Below are positions 26,467-34,673 of a stretch of DNA of 64,000 nt, piece after piece. A program made the translations under genes and the position numbers. Source of the DNA: Chitinophaga niabensis (GTDB lineage: Bacteria > Bacteroidota > Bacteroidia > Chitinophagales > Chitinophagaceae); contig NZ_CP154260.1 in assembly GCF_039545795.1 (NCBI RefSeq), positions 1,865,001 through 1,929,000 on the forward strand. Direction: 5' to 3'. The notes under the pieces are model-generated. The model was not told the DNA's origin. It saw only the letters and a list, made by a program, of their open reading frames with translations, and did no database searches. The number at the start of each line of letters is the position of its first letter. Within the stretch, counting starts at the first letter, position 1.

Positions 26467-27786
26467 TTAGTTGTTCACCGCAGCAGCGAGGTATTTTGAA
26501 GCTAAAAGCTCCACCTGTTTGCGTACGGCAGGTATTTTAACCTGGGCCGTGATATCAAAGGCGAAGGCTTTCACCAGCATAATGCGGGCAGTTTCATCAC
26601 CAATACCGCGTGCCTTCAGGTAGAAAAGCGCTTCATCGCTCACCTGGCCGATGGTAGTACCGTGGCTGCATTTCACATCATCCGCAAATATTTCCAGTTG
26701 CGGTTTGGTGTAAATGTTGGCAGTAGGACTGATCACCAGGTTATTGTTCTGCTGAAAAGCGTTGGTTTTCTGTGCGTCTTCGTGTACATAGATCTTGCCA
26801 TTGAACACGCCGGTTGCTTTGTCCATCATCACACCACGGTACAGTTCATTGCTTTCGCAATGCGGCATGCGGTGATCAACAGAGGTATGGTTATCTACCA
26901 GCTGATTACCGGTGGCGATGTAGAACCCGTAGAGATGTGTTTCTGTACGTTCCGCGTCCAGGGAGATGTTCAGGTTATTACGAACAAGGTCTGCTTCACA
27001 CAAAGTGAAAGTATAATTGTTGTAAAGGCTTTTGCCATGTTGCTGCACCAGTGTTTGATTAATGGCGCGGGTTTGCTGGCAGCCTGTTTGTAACTGGTAG
27101 TGATCCAGCTGTGCACGTTCAGATGTTACGGCTTCTATCACACTGTTCACAAATACACTGCCTGCGAGGTTCAGACCTGCGGCGGATTCTATGACCTGTA
27201 AATGAGCACCCGGCTGCACTACCCACAGATGGCGGGGTTGTACGAACAGGTTGCCTGTATTGTGATAGAGGTGAATAACATGAATGGGTTGTTCTACCAG
27301 CACTTTGGCTTTTGCTTCAATAAAAAGACCATCATTGAACAATGCAGTATTGAGTTGTGCAAAGTGATGTTCTTCCAGTTTCTTGCTTTTATTGAAGTAT
27401 TGAATGAAGGCAGATTCGTTGGCCGCTTCGCTCATTTTGCAAACCGTTACCTGTGCAGCGGGAGGCAGTTGAGAGAATTGCGGTTGCAGCACGCCGTTCA
27501 GCAATACTACGCGGTAAGTATCCGGCAGCAGGAGGCCGGTGGCTTCCAGTTGTTCTGCAGAAAGGGCAGGAGCGGCCGGTAACTGAAGGCTGATACCGCT
27601 TTTCAGGTAAGGCGTAACATTGGTGTATTTCCAATCCTCCGTTTTAACTGTAGGGAATCCGCCCAGGGCCTGGAAGCGTGCAAAGGCAGCTTTCCTGTCA
27701 TCCAGCCATTGTGCTTTGCTGCTCAGTTCAGAGAACTGTTCCGGCAGCTGGTCAATTAATGATATGTTAGATGCGATGGTCGTCAT
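26467..27786 (-). CDS. sufD: Fe-S cluster assembly protein SufD
   Basis: A 439-residue SufB/SufD-core protein: FPTVKTEDWKYTNVTPYLK in the N-terminal part, then a right-handed beta-helix with HVIHLYH, DNHTSVDHRMPHCESNELYRG and the C-terminal DVKCSHGTTIGQVSDEALFYLKARG, typical of SufD. It forms the SufBC2D scaffold with SufB and SufC. It is 11 bp downstream of sufC. Confidence 0.96.
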   Translation of the reverse strand: MTTIASNISLIDQLPEQFSELSSKAQWLDDRKAAFARFQALGGFPTVKTEDWKYTNVTPYLKSGISLQLPAAPALSAEQLEATGLLLPDTYRVVLLNGVLQPQFSQLPPAAQVTVCKMSEAANESAFIQYFNKSKKLEEHHFAQLNTALFNDGLFIEAKAKVLVEQPIHVIHLYHNTGNLFVQPRHLWVVQPGAHLQVIESAAGLNLAGSVFVNSVIEAVTSERAQLDHYQLQTGCQQTRAINQTLVQQHGKSLYNNYTFTLCEADLVRNNLNISLDAERTETHLYGFYIATGNQLVDNHTSVDHRMPHCESNELYRGVMMDKATGVFNGKIYVHEDAQKTNAFQQNNNLVISPTANIYTKPQLEIFADDVKCSHGTTIGQVSDEALFYLKARGIGDETARIMLVKAFAFDITAQVKIPAVRKQVELLASKYLAAAVNN

Positions 27787-27797
27787 GTTGTTTTTAC

Positions 27798-28565
27798 CTA
27801 TTGTACCGGTTCTTCTAAACGGATGTCTTCTTTCAGCCAGTCGTAGCCTTTTTCTTCGAGTTCCAGGGCCAGTTCTTTGGTGCCTGATTTCACGATACGA
27901 CCGTTGTACAGTACGTGTACAAAATCCGGAACAATGTACTCCAGTAAACGCTGGTAGTGGGTGATGATGATGAAAGCAGTGTCTTTATTGCGGAGTTTGT
28001 TCACCCCTGCAGATACGATGCGGAGGGCATCGATATCAAGACCTGAATCCGTTTCATCCATGATAGCCAGCTTAGGTTCCAGCATAGCCATTTGAAAGAT
28101 GTCGTTACGTTTCTTTTCACCACCGGAGAAACCTTCGTTGAGGGAGCGGTTCATCAGGTTGGCGTCAAATTCCATCAGCTTTTGTTTGGACTTCAGCATG
28201 TCCAGGAACGCTTTGGCTTGCATGGGCGGTTGGCCATGGTAAGCGCGGATCTCGTTCACCGCTGTTTTCAGGAAGTTGATGTTTGAAACACCGGGTATTT
28301 CTACCGGGTACTGGAAGGCAAGGAAGAGACCTTCACGTGCGCGTACCTCAGGACTCATGTCCAGCAGGTCTTTACCATCGAAATCCACAGAACCTTCTGT
28401 TACTTCATAAGCTTCGCGGCCAGCGAGTACAGATGCGAGAGAGCTTTTACCGGAACCGTTAGGCCCCATGATAGCGTGTACTTCGCCCGCTTTCACATTC
28501 AGATTAATGCCTTTCAGTATAGCATTTCCTTCTACTGCCGCATGCAGATTGTTAATATTAAGCAT
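27798..28565 (-). CDS. sufC: Fe-S cluster assembly ATPase SufC
   Basis: A 255-residue ABC-type ATPase. The start at MLNINNLHAAVEG is the family start; the in-frame extension upstream overlaps sufB. Motifs are Walker A GPNGSGKSSL, signature FSGGEKKRND (SufC type), Walker B LAIMDETDSGLD, and the H-loop in IIITHYQRLL. It powers conformational change in the SufBC2D complex. It starts 16 bp after the sufB stop. Confidence 0.97.
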   Translation of the reverse strand: MLNINNLHAAVEGNAILKGINLNVKAGEVHAIMGPNGSGKSSLASVLAGREAYEVTEGSVDFDGKDLLDMSPEVRAREGLFLAFQYPVEIPGVSNINFLKTAVNEIRAYHGQPPMQAKAFLDMLKSKQKLMEFDANLMNRSLNEGFSGGEKKRNDIFQMAMLEPKLAIMDETDSGLDIDALRIVSAGVNKLRNKDTAFIIITHYQRLLEYIVPDFVHVLYNGRIVKSGTKELALELEEKGYDWLKEDIRLEEPVQ

Positions 28566-28581
28566 TTCTTTGTCGTTTATG

Positions 28582-30027
28582 TTATCCAACACTACCTTCC
28601 AGGGTAATGGATAATAATTTTTGCGCTTCCACGGCAAATTCCATGGGGAGCTGGTTAAGAACTTCTTTTGCGTATCCGTTAACGATCATATTCACTGCCT
28701 GTTCGCTGTCAATTCCACGTTGGTTCAGGTAAAACACCTGGTCTTCCCCGATCTTGGAGGTAGTGGCTTCGTGTTCCACCATCGCCGTGTTGTTCTTTGA
28801 CTCGATGTAGGGGAAAGTATGTGCTCCGCAACGATCACCGATCAGCAGGGAATCACATTGTGTGAAGTTACGGGCGCTGGCTGCGTTAGGGCCTACTTTT
28901 ACAAGACCGCGGTAAGTATTGTGACCGTGGCCTGCGGAGATACCTTTGGAAATGATACGGCTTTTGGTATTCTTACCAATGTGTACCATTTTGGTGCCTG
29001 TATCTGCTACTTGTTTGTTAGCAGTTACGGCAACAGAATAGAATTCACCAATGGAGTAGTCTCCCTGTAAAATTACACCCGGATACTTCCATGTGATCGC
29101 AGAACCGGTTTCCACCTGGGTCCAGGAGATCTTGGAATGATGACCTTTACAGATACCGCGTTTGGTAACGAAGTTGTAGATGCCGCCTTTACCGTCTTTA
29201 TCACCTGGGTACCAGTTCTGAACGGTAGAGTACTTGATCTCTGCGTTATCCATAGCAATGAGTTCTACCACCGCTGCGTGGAGTTGATTCTCGTCACGCA
29301 TAGGTGCTGTACAACCTTCCAGGTAACTTACATAACTGCCTTCATCTGCCACAATGAGCGTACGCTCAAACTGACCGGTGTTTTTGGCATTGATACGGAA
29401 GTAAGTGGAAAGTTCCATCGGGCAGCGCACGCCTTTTGGAATATATACAAAGGAGCCGTCTGAAAAGACTGCGCAGTTCAGGGCGGCGTAAATATTGTCT
29501 GATTGAGGGACTACTGTACCGAGGTATTTCTTCACCAGTTCAGGGTGTTCCTTAACAGCTTCGCTGAAGGAGCAGAAGATAATGCCCAGTTCGTTCAGTT
29601 GTTTCTTGAAAGTGGTGGCTACGGATACACTGTCAAATACAGCGTCCACGGCAACACCGGAAAGGAGTTTTTGTTCTTCCAGTGGAATACCCAGCTTTTC
29701 AAAAGTACGGAGGAGTTCAGGGTCTACTTCATCCAGACTTTCATATTTCACCTGCTTTTTAGGTGCGGCATAATAGGAAACACTCTGAAAATCAATTTCA
29801 GGGAGTTTAAAGTTCTGCCAGGTGGGCATAGTCAGTTTCTGGTACAGCTGATAACCTTTTAACCGCCATTCCAGCAGCCACTCGGGCTCCTGTTTTTTGG
29901 CAGAAATGAAGCGTACGATCTCTTCGCTCAGGCCCGGAGGTGCAATATCCATTTCGATCTGCGTCTCAAAACCGAACTCGTAATCGCGGCCTGCCAGTTC
30001 CTGCAATATGTCTTGTTCTGCGTTCAT
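28582..30027 (-). CDS. sufB: Fe-S cluster assembly protein SufB
   Basis: A 481-residue SufB. Hallmarks are [14 protein letters not shown] at the N-terminus, [40 protein letters not shown] (conserved cysteine) and [22 protein letters not shown] near the C-terminus. It is the scaffold on which the cluster is built, and the first gene of the operon sufB-sufC-sufD-sufS-sufE-DUF59-fRMsr. A SufR-like regulator is encoded divergently 195 bp upstream. Confidence 0.97.
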   Translation of the reverse strand: MNAEQDILQELAGRDYEFGFETQIEMDIAPPGLSEEIVRFISAKKQEPEWLLEWRLKGYQLYQKLTMPTWQNFKLPEIDFQSVSYYAAPKKQVKYESLDEVDPELLRTFEKLGIPLEEQKLLSGVAVDAVFDSVSVATTFKKQLNELGIIFCSFSEAVKEHPELVKKYLGTVVPQSDNIYAALNCAVFSDGSFVYIPKGVRCPMELSTYFRINAKNTGQFERTLIVADEGSYVSYLEGCTAPMRDENQLHAAVVELIAMDNAEIKYSTVQNWYPGDKDGKGGIYNFVTKRGICKGHHSKISWTQVETGSAITWKYPGVILQGDYSIGEFYSVAVTANKQVADTGTKMVHIGKNTKSRIISKGISAGHGHNTYRGLVKVGPNAASARNFTQCDSLLIGDRCGAHTFPYIESKNNTAMVEHEATTSKIGEDQVFYLNQRGIDSEQAVNMIVNGYAKEVLNQLPMEFAVEAQKLLSITLEGSVG

Positions 30028-30098
30028 ATATTTTGCTTCTCTATCAATTTATTCTTCAAAATCGTTCAGAATTCCCCTTTTTATGTGAGATGATACTG

Positions 30099-30106
30099 CA
30101 AAGATA
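30099..30106 (-). promoter_or_regulatory. Candidate -7 element of the suf operon promoter
   Basis: On the minus strand this reads TATCTTTG, a full match to TAnnTTTG, about 72 bp before the sufB ATG. No well-spaced -33 TTTG is visible, as might be expected of an activated or repressed promoter. I could not recognise a convincing SufR dyad in the 195-bp gap. Confidence 0.4.
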
Positions 30107-30222
30107 GGTCGTCCGAAGCGGTATATTATCAATATAAGGAGGGAATTTCAGCTATGGTAACCAAATACATGCATTGAAATCTCCGCAAAGTTACGATATT
30201 TGCTAATAAAGCAAGTAAAAAC

Positions 30223-30864
30223 TTGGAAAACTACAAGGCATATCATACCTCTTCATCTGACCGTATGTTGTTGCTGCTCAAGACCAAAGGGCCGCTTTCA
30301 ACAAATGGCATTGCTCAGGAGCTGGGAATTACCGGCGAGGGGGCACGTCAGCAGCTACAGCGGCTGGCGGAGGAGGGTTGGGTAGCTTTTGAGTCCAGCT
30401 CCAAGGGAGTAGGCCGCCCATCTTTAATATGGAGCCTGTCCGACCGGGGGAACCGCCGTTTCCCGGATACCCATGCTGAATTGACAGTGCAGCTGATCAA
30501 TACCATCCGGGATGTATTGGGAGATGAGGCTTTGGGAAATGTGATCTCCGCCCGGGAGCACAAAGCACTTTTACGTTACTATGACATTATCAGGCTGGAA
30601 GAAGGGCTGGAGGGCAAGGTGCGGAAATTTACGGCTTTGCGGTCTTCGGATGGGTACCTGGCGGAATATAGGGCCGAGGGGGATGGATTCCTGATGATTG
30701 AGAATCACTGCCCGATCTGTGCGGCGGCGAATGCCTGCCATGATATCTGTAAAGTGGAATTGCAGACCTTTCAGCAGATCTTTAAAGAATGGGCTACTGT
30801 TGAAAGATTGGATCATGCGATAGAAGGAGCGAGGCATTGTGCGTATAGAATATTGCCTGTTTAA
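30223..30864 (+). CDS. SufR-like Fe-S sensing transcriptional regulator
   Basis: A 213-residue protein with an N-terminal winged helix (residues 10-75: LLLLLKTKGPLSTNGIAQEL, ARQQLQRLAEEGWV, GRPSLIWSLS). A C-terminal domain follows with a cysteine cluster C163, C166, C172, C176 and C206 (ENHCPIC, ACHDIC, GARHCAYRI), the arrangement of the SufR/DeoR-ArsR group that ligates an Fe-S cluster. It starts with TTG at 30223; the first ATG would cut into the helix-turn-helix. Placed head-to-head with the suf operon, it is most likely its local regulator, sensing cluster status. Whether it represses or activates is not shown. Confidence 0.9.
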   Translation: MENYKAYHTSSSDRMLLLLKTKGPLSTNGIAQELGITGEGARQQLQRLAEEGWVAFESSSKGVGRPSLIWSLSDRGNRRFPDTHAELTVQLINTIRDVLGDEALGNVISAREHKALLRYYDIIRLEEGLEGKVRKFTALRSSDGYLAEYRAEGDGFLMIENHCPICAAANACHDICKVELQTFQQIFKEWATVERLDHAIEGARHCAYRILPV

Positions 30865-30878
30865 TTTTATTTTTTTAT

Positions 30879-30886
30879 TACATTTG
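30879..30886 (+). promoter_or_regulatory. -7 element of the tRNA-Lys promoter
   Basis: TACATTTG matches TAnnTTTG exactly and lies 33 bp before the mature tRNA 5' end, behind an AT-rich stretch that follows the sufR-like stop codon. Confidence 0.55.
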
Positions 30887-30919
30887 CACACCCGTAGCGA
30901 AAATGCTGTGGGTTTTTTT

Positions 30920-30993
30920 GACTCCCTAGCTCAGTTGGTTAGAGCTACTGACTCTTAATCAGTAGGTCCTGGGTTCGAGCCCCAGGGGGGTCA
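30920..30993 (+). tRNA. tRNA-Lys (anticodon CTT)
   Basis: A full cloverleaf of 74 nt can be drawn: acceptor GACTCCC pairs with GGGGGTC (one T-G pair), the D-arm contains AGCTCAGTTGGTTAGAGC, the anticodon stem ACTGA/TCAGT encloses loop CTCTTAA (anticodon CTT, lysine), and the T-arm is CTGGG-TTCGAGC-CCCAG. The discriminator is A. The CCA end is not encoded. Confidence 0.96.
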
Positions 30994-30999
30994 CTTCGC

Positions 31000-31034
31000 A
31001 AAGCCTTATCAGTTCATACTGGTAGGGCTTTTTC
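31000..31034 (+). terminator. Intrinsic terminator after tRNA-Lys
   Basis: An imperfect hairpin (AAAGCC at its base, 31000-31005, pairing with GGGCTTT at 31025-31031, plus TCAGT with ACTGG in the stem) ends in a T-run about 40 bp after the tRNA. Confidence 0.7.
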
Positions 31035-31109
31035 GTTTCAGGTCAAATACGAAAAAATTTGTTTTTACAGGACTGAATCTATAACTTATATCAAACTGAA
31101 ATCAAAAGA

Positions 31110-31748
31110 ATGCAACAAATCAAACCCTATACAGGTATTAATGAAGCAATAGTTTCGCTGGATAATGGTGGACGCTTTTACAACATCCTTACGCAGGCAG
31201 AAGATGGGATAATTTCTCCCGCTGAAGTAGGAAAAGTCGGAGGACTATTTAATGAAAAGCAAAAAATGATACTCTTCCTGGAATTGTCCATTTCAGCACT
31301 GGACCCAGCAGCTAAAGCTGAATTAATTTCAAAATTGGACAGTAACCTGCAACGCAGTTATCAAAAGTATAAGGCCCAGGAACTATTGCCTTCTGAAGCC
31401 AATGATCGTGGCGTCATTTCCTCCAATGCAATCATCACCGGATTTCCCAAAATGCGGGAATCCAAATCAGATCTTAACGGATTTATATTGATTCCGATCA
31501 GCACCGGGAAGGCGATGACTTTTGTTCCGGTCCCCATTATTGATAAATACGATATTTATGAAATAAGGGATGAAATATCAGCTGAGACCTTTCTGATTGC
31601 CCATGCCAGAGGAGAAGAAAAACTACCGGAACAGCAAATTAAAGTAGCTGGGGTCTTAAAGGAACTGAAATTGAAAAAGGATGAAGAAAGCACTACGAAA
31701 TTCCTTGAGGTCAATTACTTTTTGAATGTAGATGGAGCTATTGTTTGA
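31110..31748 (+). CDS. Hypothetical protein, 212 aa
   Basis: I do not recognise this protein. It has no signal peptide or transmembrane helix and should be cytoplasmic. The first 90 residues look helical (ISPAEVGKVGGLFNEKQKM, LDPAAKAELISKLDSNL). The middle holds a beta-rich stretch with hydrophobic strands (GFILIPISTGKAMTFVPVPI), and a charged KELKLKKDEEST segment comes before the end. Its base composition is more AT-rich than the suf genes next to it. It directly follows tRNA-Lys, a common integration site, and may be an acquired gene. Confidence 0.7.
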   Translation: MQQIKPYTGINEAIVSLDNGGRFYNILTQAEDGIISPAEVGKVGGLFNEKQKMILFLELSISALDPAAKAELISKLDSNLQRSYQKYKAQELLPSEANDRGVISSNAIITGFPKMRESKSDLNGFILIPISTGKAMTFVPVPIIDKYDIYEIRDEISAETFLIAHARGEEKLPEQQIKVAGVLKELKLKKDEESTTKFLEVNYFLNVDGAIV

Positions 31749-31962
31749 AATAAATGAGAGTTTTTCCATCTTTCAGACGCTGAAGGTCTCTTACGTTCGA
31801 TTGATTTTCCTCTTACCTGTACCGGAATTATTATCATTTATAAATAGAACCAAGTGGTCGTCTAGAAATATAAAGTTCATTTGCTGTGAAATTTGTGCTA
31901 ATACGTTTTAATTTCCCGTTTTTATATCGTAATTAGCCATAAACTTAGCTACCCACTTTGCT

Positions 31963-32733
31963 ATGGATATCTCTAAAAAAACAAAATGGACATGGAAGGA
32001 TGGTTTGGATCATTTCAGAAAAATGATTGCCCCACCTGATAAGGCCTTAATTATTCAAAACGAACTTACAAGACTTAATTCAAGGCTTCCTTTAGAAAAT
32101 GGCTTTTTGATCTCTGACAAGAATAGGCAATCCCAGATAATTACAGGGCTTGCAGACGGCTCAATCAGTATTGACTTTTGGGAAAACGGAATTTGCTGGC
32201 ACACACAACTTCTTAAGGATATACCTGCTGCAACAAATGCGGCTTATTTATGGAACGATATCAGAGAAAATAGCGGCTTTATTGAAAAGGAAATTCCATC
32301 AGTTCTATTTCCGGAGAAGAGAAAACAGATTGAAATAAGCAGTCAGCAATATATTAAATGGCATTGGCAGCATCTGGTGTATGGTAACACAAAAACTGAG
32401 AATGAATTTATCGAACTGCTCAAAGATAATTCTACAATTACAAAGCTCATGACTTTTCATCAGTTATGGGACTTTGGATTAAGTAGACATATTGGAAATT
32501 ATGGCAATGATCTGAAAAACGATCTGCTAAGAGCAAAAATTCAGGACAAAATAATTGAAGTACGAACAGAAGAAATGGCGAGGGACGATTATGGAAAGGG
32601 GGTGCATAATTGTATCGGCAAAGGAGATGCTCCAACCGCTTATAAACTTATAGTTGATAACCTGCCTGCTGACCTGGATTGGGCAGAATACCAGACACTT
32701 GAACAGTATCTTAATCGAACGGGCCTGCGTTAG
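31963..32733 (+). CDS. Hypothetical protein, 256 aa
   Basis: I do not recognise this protein. It has no signal peptide or transmembrane segment. It is rich in aromatic and charged residues, with tryptophans spaced through the sequence (WTWKDGLDHF, SIDFWENGICWH, YIKWHWQHLVYG) and a helical C-terminus (PTAYKLIVDNLPADLDWAEY). The coding region is clearly AT-rich: 18 G+C in the 60 bases 32041-32100. The 214 bp upstream of it hold no other gene or clear signal. It may be a laterally acquired accessory gene. Nothing supports a specific function. Confidence 0.65.
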   Translation: MDISKKTKWTWKDGLDHFRKMIAPPDKALIIQNELTRLNSRLPLENGFLISDKNRQSQIITGLADGSISIDFWENGICWHTQLLKDIPAATNAAYLWNDIRENSGFIEKEIPSVLFPEKRKQIEISSQQYIKWHWQHLVYGNTKTENEFIELLKDNSTITKLMTFHQLWDFGLSRHIGNYGNDLKNDLLRAKIQDKIIEVRTEEMARDDYGKGVHNCIGKGDAPTAYKLIVDNLPADLDWAEYQTLEQYLNRTGLR

Positions 32734-32847
32734 GGCTAATAAAGCATAGTTTAGCACGCTACTGGTTAAGCATCCTATCGCATACAAGAATAGAATATGC
32801 TGGAATCGGCATCTAAAACGATTTGGCCCAAAGCTTGTACTGAATAG

Positions 32848-32867
32848 ATCAGTTCAAATCAACTGAT
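32848..32867. promoter_or_regulatory. Dyad directly before the GNAT start codon
   Basis: ATCAGTT (32848-32854) and AACTGAT (32861-32867) are perfect reverse complements around a 6-bp spacer and end immediately before the ATG. The dyad could be an operator or an mRNA hairpin covering the ribosome entry region. Confidence 0.4.
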
Positions 32868-33443
32868 ATGACAGTAAAAACAGCTTTGGCACAAGATGAA
32901 AACGGCGCCATTGGTGTATTAACGTTGGCATTCAGCGTTGACCCCATGGCCAGATGGTCCCTGCCGGACCCCGCAAAATATCTGGCAACTTTCTCCTCAA
33001 TAACAAAGGCTTTCGGCGGAAGCGCGTTCGGGAAGGGCACGGCTTACCTTGCCAATGGCTTTACCGGCGCTGCTTTATGGCTGCCGCCAGGTGCCAAATC
33101 TGATGAAGAATCCTTAAAGAGGTTGTTCGATGAGAACACCAATGATGATATAAAAGAGGATATGCAGCGAATTTTTGAGCAAATGGAAAAATATCATCCA
33201 ACCGAACCGCACTGGTATTTGCCCATGATAGGTGTGGATCCGGCGCATCAGGGTGGGGGGATAGGTTCTGCACTGATGACGGAAGCGCTCAAGGCTGTTG
33301 ACCGTGACGGATCAATCGCATATCTCGAATCTTCAAATCCCAGGAATATTTCATTATATCAGCGGCATGGTTTCGAGGTTATCGGCGAAATTCAATCCGG
33401 CAGTTCGCCTGTTTTACGCCCCATGTTGAGAAAAGCACGATGA
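32868..33443 (+). CDS. GNAT-family N-acetyltransferase
   Basis: A 191-residue acetyltransferase. The acetyl-CoA binding motif A is visible as YLPMIGVDPAHQGGGIGSALMTEAL (Q/RxxGxG/A type) at about residues 118-142, followed by AYLESSNPRNISLYQRHGFEVIGEI, the motif B region. The substrate is unknown; N-acetylation of small molecules or drugs is common in this group. A SnoaL-like gene begins 3 bp after its stop, so the two are almost certainly co-transcribed. Confidence 0.9.
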   Translation: MTVKTALAQDENGAIGVLTLAFSVDPMARWSLPDPAKYLATFSSITKAFGGSAFGKGTAYLANGFTGAALWLPPGAKSDEESLKRLFDENTNDDIKEDMQRIFEQMEKYHPTEPHWYLPMIGVDPAHQGGGIGSALMTEALKAVDRDGSIAYLESSNPRNISLYQRHGFEVIGEIQSGSSPVLRPMLRKAR

Positions 33444-33446
33444 ATC

Positions 33447-33791
33447 ATGAATAATAAAGCAATACTCGAAAAAGCAAATGCTGCCATCACAGAGGGAAAC
33501 AATGAGGGATTCCTGCTTTTCTGCACAGAGGATACGGAGTGGACATTTGTTGGCGACAGGACCTTACGAGGGAAGGAAGCTGTCAGGCAGTATATGGCAA
33601 CAACGTACGCAGAGCCGCCCAAATTCATGGTTGAACATTTGATTGCAGAAGGTGACTTTGTTACGGCGGTTGGTAAGATCAGTTTGAAGAACGAAGACGG
33701 GAAAACAGTCAATTACGCTTACTGTGACGTTTGGCGATTTCGCGATGGCAAGATGGCCGAATTGAAAGCTTTCGTCATTGAGACAAAATAA
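33447..33791 (+). CDS. SnoaL-like (NTF2-fold) protein
   Basis: A 114-residue single-domain protein with the cone-shaped NTF2/SnoaL pattern: an N-terminal helix (AILEKANAAITEGNNEGFL), DTEWTFVGDRTLRGKEAVRQYM, and strands ending VNYAYCDVWRFRDGKMAELKAFV. Such proteins are small-molecule isomerases, cyclases or binding proteins; the role here is unknown. It starts 3 bp after the GNAT stop codon. Confidence 0.85.
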   Translation: MNNKAILEKANAAITEGNNEGFLLFCTEDTEWTFVGDRTLRGKEAVRQYMATTYAEPPKFMVEHLIAEGDFVTAVGKISLKNEDGKTVNYAYCDVWRFRDGKMAELKAFVIETK

Positions 33792-33835
33792 GACTGATCT
33801 GAACTACCCAGGCAAGTATAGGAACATTGCCCATA

Positions 33836-34657
33836 TTAATGTATCGTATAATCCTTTACGTCCACTTCCGATAATCTGAAATATCCATAAGCGAAGTTTT
33901 CGAAATGGGCCTGATTGATGATATTTCCTCTCACCGAACCTGGTGCTGTTTGAAACGGGCCGTTACCAGCCCCGGATGCTGCTAACAGTTTTCTGAAATA
34001 ATCATAATATCTCCTGGAAATTCCATACAGCCTGATGTTTATCAGATCTCCGGAATCCAGATCTTCGTCAGAAAAATATTCCTGCATCAGCTTGCCCTGA
34101 CTGTTCTTGTCATCTTTAGCTTTATAATCCGGATACTTTGATACAGGCGACAGGATACGATGGAGATAGTGGTTTTCCTCATTGCCATTATCCTGGTAGT
34201 AATATTTGATTTCCACTTCATTACCTCCAAATCCGCCGGCATTATTCTGTTCAATATTATTTTCAATATGCGGCACACCTATACAAGTTTCGGTTGCGGT
34301 ATAGGTTTCCCCATTTAAAACTACTTTTAATGTATAAGTTTCCCCGATAACCGGAAGGAAATTGGAACAGATATATTCTCCTGTTCCGGGGTTTTCTGTA
34401 AAACGAAAAACAGTGTTTTCTGAATTTGTTATCACTATATCCGCTCCTGAAACTGTTGGGAATTCGGTACTGTAATATCCCGTTGTAGTGGAGAGTTTGA
34501 TCTTCTGCTCATTGCCTGTCGTTCCCTTTACCCAATCAATCGATGCGTCAATTACCAGTTTCGGTTCAGCTGTTTCCAGGTCCACATCCACTACTTTTGT
34601 GCAAGACAGTATAAAAAAACAGGATGAGACAATCAGGTATTTAAGTGTATTTTTCAT
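33836..34657 (-). CDS. DUF4249 lipoprotein
   Basis: A 273-residue lipoprotein (signal ending in FILSC, cysteine at about residue 19) with the DUF4249 pattern: TKVVDVDLETAEPKLVIDA at the mature N-terminus, then ADIVITNSENTVFRFTE and GETYTLKVVLNGETYTATE (Ig-like strands). DUF4249 proteins are regularly encoded after a TonB-dependent receptor, as here (16 bp gap), and are presumed surface or periplasmic partners of it. The ligand is unknown. Confidence 0.9.
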   Translation of the reverse strand: MKNTLKYLIVSSCFFILSCTKVVDVDLETAEPKLVIDASIDWVKGTTGNEQKIKLSTTTGYYSTEFPTVSGADIVITNSENTVFRFTENPGTGEYICSNFLPVIGETYTLKVVLNGETYTATETCIGVPHIENNIEQNNAGGFGGNEVEIKYYYQDNGNEENHYLHRILSPVSKYPDYKAKDDKNSQGKLMQEYFSDEDLDSGDLINIRLYGISRRYYDYFRKLLAASGAGNGPFQTAPGSVRGNIINQAHFENFAYGYFRLSEVDVKDYTIH

Positions 34658-34673
34658 TTTTGTATTGTTAGCA

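Noticed and set aside
30028..30222. A clear SufR operator dyad in the suf intergenic region
   Set aside because: I read the whole gap on both strands and found only short, imperfect symmetries; only the -7-like element is supportable.
31749..31962. A small gene or RNA in the 214-bp gap between the two unknown genes
   Set aside because: It is AT-rich sequence without a convincing start/stop frame, hairpin or promoter match.
31110..33791. A phage-defence or toxin-immunity cluster
   Set aside because: The two unknown proteins show no nuclease, ATPase, membrane-pore or toxin motif that I can see, and the GNAT/SnoaL pair is common in other contexts.
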